From: CAYLLD01 sp964425135
GTDB taxonomy: Bacteria; Pseudomonadota; Alphaproteobacteria; Rhodobacterales; Rhodobacteraceae
Direction: 5' to 3'
DNA length: 7,609 bases
Assembly: GCA_964425135.1 (NCBI GenBank)
Contig: CAYRKW010000100.1
Span: forward strand, 1-7,609
Under the pieces are notes generated by a model that saw nothing but the letters and a program-made list of their open reading frames with translations, was not told where the DNA came from and did not search any database. Position numbers and translations under genes: made by a program. Below, one piece after another: positions 4,132 to 7,609 of this stretch; the stretch's first letter is position 1; each line of letters begins with the position of its first letter.

Positions 4132-6594
4132 TTACTGCGCGGGGCGGAGCACGGTCTCACCCACGCCGCCGCCACGGGCCAGAATGGGGGTGAGGGTCAT
4201 TGGGATGTATTCAGAGCGTCGCCAGAAGCGCGACAGATCATCATAGTGCTGCGACAGCGGATGGCCCGATTGGCCGGTGGGGATGATGAAGATCGAGGCT
4301 TCGGGGTCGGAGAAGTCATAAATCGCGCGGAAGGTAGAGGCATGGACGTTTTGGAACGGTTCTTCACCTGCGCCAAGCGTCAGGCCGCGCAAAAGCGTGT
4401 TATCACCGCCCGGTGTGTCTTGATAGATGTTGACGAATTGATCGAAAAGCCGGTGTTGCCCGAGCAAAGGATGGCGGTGGATCGCCTGATGGGCATCCCC
4501 CCAACGCCAGCTTTCAATCCGCTCGCCATATGTGTCGCTGAGCGACTGGAGCGCGGAATCGAGGCTGTCACGGGCAATGTTGCTACAGGTTTCAACGCGC
4601 GGTGTTTGCACGACATCGCACCAAGCCGCCGCGCCGTCGATATCGCGGTACACCCGTTCGATAAACAGTGCGCGCAAGGTGGTGTATTGGTCGATGATCT
4701 TACGCAGATCGTCGCGAATGAGCCGGTTTTGCAACTCCTTGATCCATGCTGTGTAGATCAGCGGTTCTGGGTCGTGTTCTGTCATATCCCCGGACCAGTC
4801 CGCCAGAAGATCGAGCGCAGTTTGGCGTCGCCGCTCGACCGTGCCTTCGGCGGACGGCGCATCGGTGTACCACAAATCCGCAGCAACAAGTGCGAGCAGC
4901 GTGCGCGCCGAGGGGGAGACGGTGTCGGTTTGTATCTCGATCATACTGTCGATGGTGTGGACCTTGCGCTCATTGAGTTTGTCTTGCGCCCGCTGGATGC
5001 GTTGGTCGTCGCCGTATTCAAAGCTCCAGTGTTCGGGGAAGGCTGCGTCGGTCAGGCGGTTGTTGGTGTTGGCAATCACACCGCTGTCGGGGTTTTTGAC
5101 GTAAGGATTGCTTTCGAACGGCAGATAGCCCTGCCACTGGGTCTGCTTGAGCCAGCCCAAGGATGGCTCGCGCCCCTGTGTCGGGTTGTCGATATCGCGG
5201 GCGGGGGCGCGGCCTGCTGCTTGCAGGGCAATATTCTCACGATCGGCCATAACGGTGACAAGTGGCAGGACATGCATGTTGCGCAGGGCATCGCGGCCCT
5301 GATCAACGGTCTGCGCTTTCATCAGACCGATAAGCGCATCAATCGAGCGATCCTCCGGGTCAAGGCCGGTCCATGCCAGAACGGTGACATATCCATTGGT
5401 GATCAGCTCAATGTCGCTTGATACAAACTGGTCGATATTGATCAAGGGGCCATGGTGGGAGCGTTTGAGGGTGACGGTCAGGCCTGGCTCACCCTTGATA
5501 TCGATGATGACATCGCGGCTTTCAAACTTCTTGAAGCCCGATGGTGTGAGGTAATACGCAGGATCATCGGATTTGAGCTGTTCAATAAAGATATCCTGAT
5601 TGTCCAGATGCGAGGCGGTCATTCCCCAGCCGAAGTTTTCGTTGCGCCCCATGAATATTGCAGGAATGCCGGGGATGCTCGCACCGATCACACCGCCTGT
5701 GGATAGCTCAAGACGGGCGAGCATGAACTGGCCGGGGGCTTCGAGTTTACCATGGGGATCGACGGCCAGAAGGCTCGCGCTGGCGGCCGAGCGGCTGGGG
5801 GCGACCGCGAAGGCATTCGAGGCAGCGCCATGGCCGACGTGCGGGATGGATTGCGGTCGCGGCGCACGGGATGGCGCGTTGCGCTGTTGCAGGTGGGTTT
5901 GGTCGTACTCGGGCAGGGCGAGAATGGCCGGTCCCTGCTGGTTGGGGAACAGATCGCGCAGACGTTCGGGGCTGCGGTTCAACAAAAGCCGCGTCTGGGT
6001 TTGCAGCACTTCCTGCGTTGCCTTATCGGTCATCTCGAAGGCCATCAGGCGCAGGATTGCGAGGCTGTCGGTTGGGGTCCATGGGGCGATTTTATTGTCG
6101 AACCAGAACATCTCCGGCACCCCGCGACCAAGCGCATTGTCGCGGATCGTGCGCAGCCGCGCATTCACGCCTTTGGCGTAGCTTTCGAGCGCCATTGTTG
6201 CCTCGGGGCTTTGATATTCAAGCGATTTTTGGGCTATGGTGTAGATATCCAAAGAGCGGATCAGAATGTCGTTTTGCAAGAATCCGCGACCGGATATCTC
6301 ACTGAGTTTGCCCTGCGCCTTCCGGCGTTGGGTCAGCATTTGCCACAAGCGATCCTCGGCATGGGCAAACCCGAGGCCGAAATAGACGTCCGCTTCTGAT
6401 TGGGCAAAGATATGCGGGATGGCGTGGCTGTCGCGCAGAATTTCGACATTGCCGGAGATCCCCTGCACGTCGAGCGTTTTGTCGAAGTCTGGCAGGGAGT
6501 TGCCAAGCACGAAGTATATCCCGACGGTAATCGCACCGAGAATACCAAACAGGGCAAGCAGAGTGCGCATCAGAATGCGGTAAAGCCGCGTCAT
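4132..6594 (-). CDS. Penicillin acylase family (S45) Ntn hydrolase, membrane-anchored
   Basis: 820 residues. S45 enzymes hydrolyse amide bonds in beta-lactams, acyl-homoserine lactones or other N-acyl compounds. They are made as a precursor that cuts itself so that an internal serine becomes the N-terminal nucleophile of the beta chain. An N-terminal hydrophobic segment (about residues 8-31) after a basic start suggests export with a signal peptide or anchor. The alpha-chain region has GNVEILRDSHAIPHIFA (48-64) and GLGFAHAEDRLWQM (73-86), both typical of the family. The likely nucleophile is Ser259 in GAASNAFAV, after a variable linker. Further family features are GWGMTASHLDNQDIF (322-336), NTNNR (509-513), the probable oxyanion Asn region, and Arg532 in DDQRIQR. 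The C-terminus has the PGGDNTLLRG and PTGQSGHPLSQHY blocks. All catalytic elements seem present. No clear Shine-Dalgarno precedes ATG 6594. Substrate cannot be read from the sequence; quorum-signal acylase is one option, peptide or amide scavenging another. Confidence 0.92.
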   Translation of the reverse strand: MTRLYRILMRTLLALFGILGAITVGIYFVLGNSLPDFDKTLDVQGISGNVEILRDSHAIPHIFAQSEADVYFGLGFAHAEDRLWQMLTQRRKAQGKLSEISGRGFLQNDILIRSLDIYTIAQKSLEYQSPEATMALESYAKGVNARLRTIRDNALGRGVPEMFWFDNKIAPWTPTDSLAILRLMAFEMTDKATQEVLQTQTRLLLNRSPERLRDLFPNQQGPAILALPEYDQTHLQQRNAPSRAPRPQSIPHVGHGAASNAFAVAPSRSAASASLLAVDPHGKLEAPGQFMLARLELSTGGVIGASIPGIPAIFMGRNENFGWGMTASHLDNQDIFIEQLKSDDPAYYLTPSGFKKFESRDVIIDIKGEPGLTVTLKRSHHGPLINIDQFVSSDIELITNGYVTVLAWTGLDPEDRSIDALIGLMKAQTVDQGRDALRNMHVLPLVTVMADRENIALQAAGRAPARDIDNPTQGREPSLGWLKQTQWQGYLPFESNPYVKNPDSGVIANTNNRLTDAAFPEHWSFEYGDDQRIQRAQDKLNERKVHTIDSMIEIQTDTVSPSARTLLALVAADLWYTDAPSAEGTVERRRQTALDLLADWSGDMTEHDPEPLIYTAWIKELQNRLIRDDLRKIIDQYTTLRALFIERVYRDIDGAAAWCDVVQTPRVETCSNIARDSLDSALQSLSDTYGERIESWRWGDAHQAIHRHPLLGQHRLFDQFVNIYQDTPGGDNTLLRGLTLGAGEEPFQNVHASTFRAIYDFSDPEASIFIIPTGQSGHPLSQHYDDLSRFWRRSEYIPMTLTPILARGGGVGETVLRPAQ

Positions 6595-6626
6595 GGGGTA
6601 GGGTCCGCATTGATCTTGACCATAAC

Positions 6627-6655
6627 CAGATAGCAGTCCAGAACTTTACCGGCAA
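6627..6655 (-). promoter_or_regulatory. Possible promoter of the acylase gene
   Basis: On the - strand: TTGCCG (6655-6650), a 17-nt spacer, then TATCTG (6632-6627) preceded by TGC, giving an extended -10 pattern (TGnTAT). It lies about 33 nt before ATG 6594 in the 96-nt divergent region. The boxes match consensus only 4 of 6 and 3 of 6, so this is tentative. I saw no convincing promoter in the other direction. Confidence 0.25.
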
Positions 6656-6675
6656 TCTACTGTAATTAAGAAAGT

Positions 6676-6681
6676 GAAAGG
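6676..6681 (+). promoter_or_regulatory. Ribosome-binding site of the dehydrogenase gene
   Basis: GAAAGG lies 9 nt before ATG 6691 and supports that start, which places the Rossmann fold directly at the N-terminus as usual for the family. Confidence 0.5.
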
Positions 6682-6690
6682 CGTTACATC

Positions 6691-7557
6691 ATGGCAAAAA
6701 CCGCGTTTATCGGATTGGGAGTGATGGGGTATCCCATGGCGGGGCATTTGCGGGCCAAGGGGCATGATGTGTGCGTTTACAACCGCTCCTCGGACAAGGC
6801 GGCGGCTTGGGTGAAAGAGCATGGCGGCACAAGCGCTGAAACGCCGCGCGAGGCGGCGGATGGGGCACAGATCGTGTTCGCTTGTGTCGGCAATGATGAT
6901 GATCTGCGCTCTGTGACGCTTGGCGATGATGGGGCGTTTGCCGGGATGGGCAAGGGGTGCGTCTTTGTCGATCACACCACCACATCGGCGATTGTTGCGC
7001 GGGAGTTGAACGATGCGGCCAGCGCAGGAGGATTTCATTTCGTCGATGCGCCGGTCTCGGGCGGGCAGGCAGGTGCAGAAAATGGGGCGCTGACTGTGAT
7101 GTGCGGCGGGGCGCAGGCGGATTACGGACGTGTGGAAGATGTGATCATGTCTTATGCCAAATCCTGCCGCCTCATGGGCGATGCAGGGTCTGGGCAGCTC
7201 ACGAAGATGGTGAACCAGATTTGCATTGCGGGGCTGTTGCAGGGTCTGTCGGAGGGGATGGCTTTCTCCAAAGCGGCTGGGCTTGATGGTGAGGCCGTTC
7301 TGGACGTGATCTCCAAGGGCGCGGCAGGGTCGTGGCAGATGGAGAACCGGGGCAGCACGATGCTCAGGGACGAATTTGACTTCGGCTTTGCGGTGGACTG
7401 GATGCGCAAGGATCTGGGGATTTGTCTGGAAGAGGCCAATCAGAACGGGTCGAGCCTGCCGATGACTGCGGCGGTCGATCAGTTCTACAAAGAGGTGCAA
7501 AAGATGGGCGGCGGGCGTTGGGATACCTCATCGCTCATGCGTCGTTTGACGCGGTAG
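6691..7557 (+). CDS. NAD(P)-dependent beta-hydroxyacid dehydrogenase (3-hydroxyisobutyrate dehydrogenase family)
   Basis: Complete, 288 residues, normal length for the family. These cytosolic enzymes oxidise beta-hydroxyacids or reduce the matching semialdehydes, such as 3-hydroxyisobutyrate, tartronate semialdehyde or succinic semialdehyde. The N-terminal Rossmann fold has FIGLGVMGYPMAGHL (6-20). NRS with Lys36 after the second strand (31-36) resembles NADP-preferring members. The substrate motif FVDAPVSGGQAGAENG lies at 117-132, and the catalytic block GSGQLTKMVNQ contains Lys172 and Asn175. The all-helical C-terminal domain has WMRKDLGICLEEA (237-249), with a conserved KDL. All expected catalytic residues are present. 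The gene is divergent from the acylase and has no catabolic partners in the window, so the substrate (mmsB-like, garR-like or GLYR1-like) stays open and I give no gene symbol. Confidence 0.9.
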   Translation: MAKTAFIGLGVMGYPMAGHLRAKGHDVCVYNRSSDKAAAWVKEHGGTSAETPREAADGAQIVFACVGNDDDLRSVTLGDDGAFAGMGKGCVFVDHTTTSAIVARELNDAASAGGFHFVDAPVSGGQAGAENGALTVMCGGAQADYGRVEDVIMSYAKSCRLMGDAGSGQLTKMVNQICIAGLLQGLSEGMAFSKAAGLDGEAVLDVISKGAAGSWQMENRGSTMLRDEFDFGFAVDWMRKDLGICLEEANQNGSSLPMTAAVDQFYKEVQKMGGGRWDTSSLMRRLTR

Positions 7558-7558
7558 A

Positions 7559-7601
7559 GCCTCCGACCCAAAACCTGAGGCATTCAGCCAATCAGAATTT
7601 T
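7559..7601 (+). terminator. Weak possible terminator after the dehydrogenase gene
   Basis: GCCTC (7559-7563) can pair with GAGGC (7577-7581) around a 13-nt loop, right after the stop codon. A run of four T lies further on at 7598-7601. The stem is short and the T-run is far from it, so this is a weak candidate. The window ends soon after. Confidence 0.2.
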
Positions 7602-7609
7602 CTCAAGAT

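Noticed and set aside
4087..5421. 444-codon open frame on the + strand
   Set aside because: It lies almost wholly antisense to the well-supported acylase gene. The translation has no recognisable domain and looks like a mirror of GC-rich codons.
5752..6399. 215-codon open frame on the + strand, with other overlapping + frames
   Set aside because: All are antisense to the acylase gene, without a ribosome-binding site or family resemblance.
6646..7500. 284-codon open frame on the - strand
   Set aside because: It is antisense to the dehydrogenase, which has all its family motifs. The translation is His/Arg/Pro-rich and resembles no protein family.

Overview
This window looks like chromosomal DNA from an alphaproteobacterium, most likely a Rhodobacterales/Roseobacter-group member. 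The grounds are moderately high GC, a suf cluster carrying Yip1-type membrane proteins, and a secreted protein ending in a VPLPA-type C-terminal sorting tail, a signal typical of that order. No tRNA, rRNA, CRISPR array, insertion sequence or phage gene was seen.

Left part (1-3064, + strand) is the 3' end of an iron-sulfur cluster assembly (suf) gene cluster. It holds the C-terminal 112 codons of sufD, a Yip1-type five-helix membrane protein with a Lys/Ala-rich tail (start inside the sufD ribosome-binding overlap), a 265-nt spacer with repeats and a possible internal promoter, a second Yip1-type membrane protein, and a complete sufS cysteine desulfurase 6 nt further on. SufS supplies sulfur from cysteine and SufD is part of the SufBCD scaffold. 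The role of the two membrane proteins is unknown.

Middle part (3065-3366) is a 302-nt spacer between convergent genes. It has no convincing gene but much structure: GC-rich inverted repeats just after sufS, four GTTAAC palindromes, and five ~11-bp direct repeats with an ATGCACA core that resembles the inner part of a DnaA box.

Right part: on the - strand, a membrane-anchored penicillin-acylase-family Ntn hydrolase (6594-4132) is followed after 63 nt by a VPLPA-CTERM secreted protein gene (4068-3367). A single in-frame TAA interrupts that gene and separates the signal peptide from the sorting tail. Divergent from the acylase, on the + strand, is a complete beta-hydroxyacid dehydrogenase of the 3-hydroxyisobutyrate dehydrogenase family (6691-7557).

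The strongest leads are the nonsense-interrupted VPLPA-CTERM gene and the iterated repeat/GTTAAC region between convergent genes. No complete new multi-gene system is evident.
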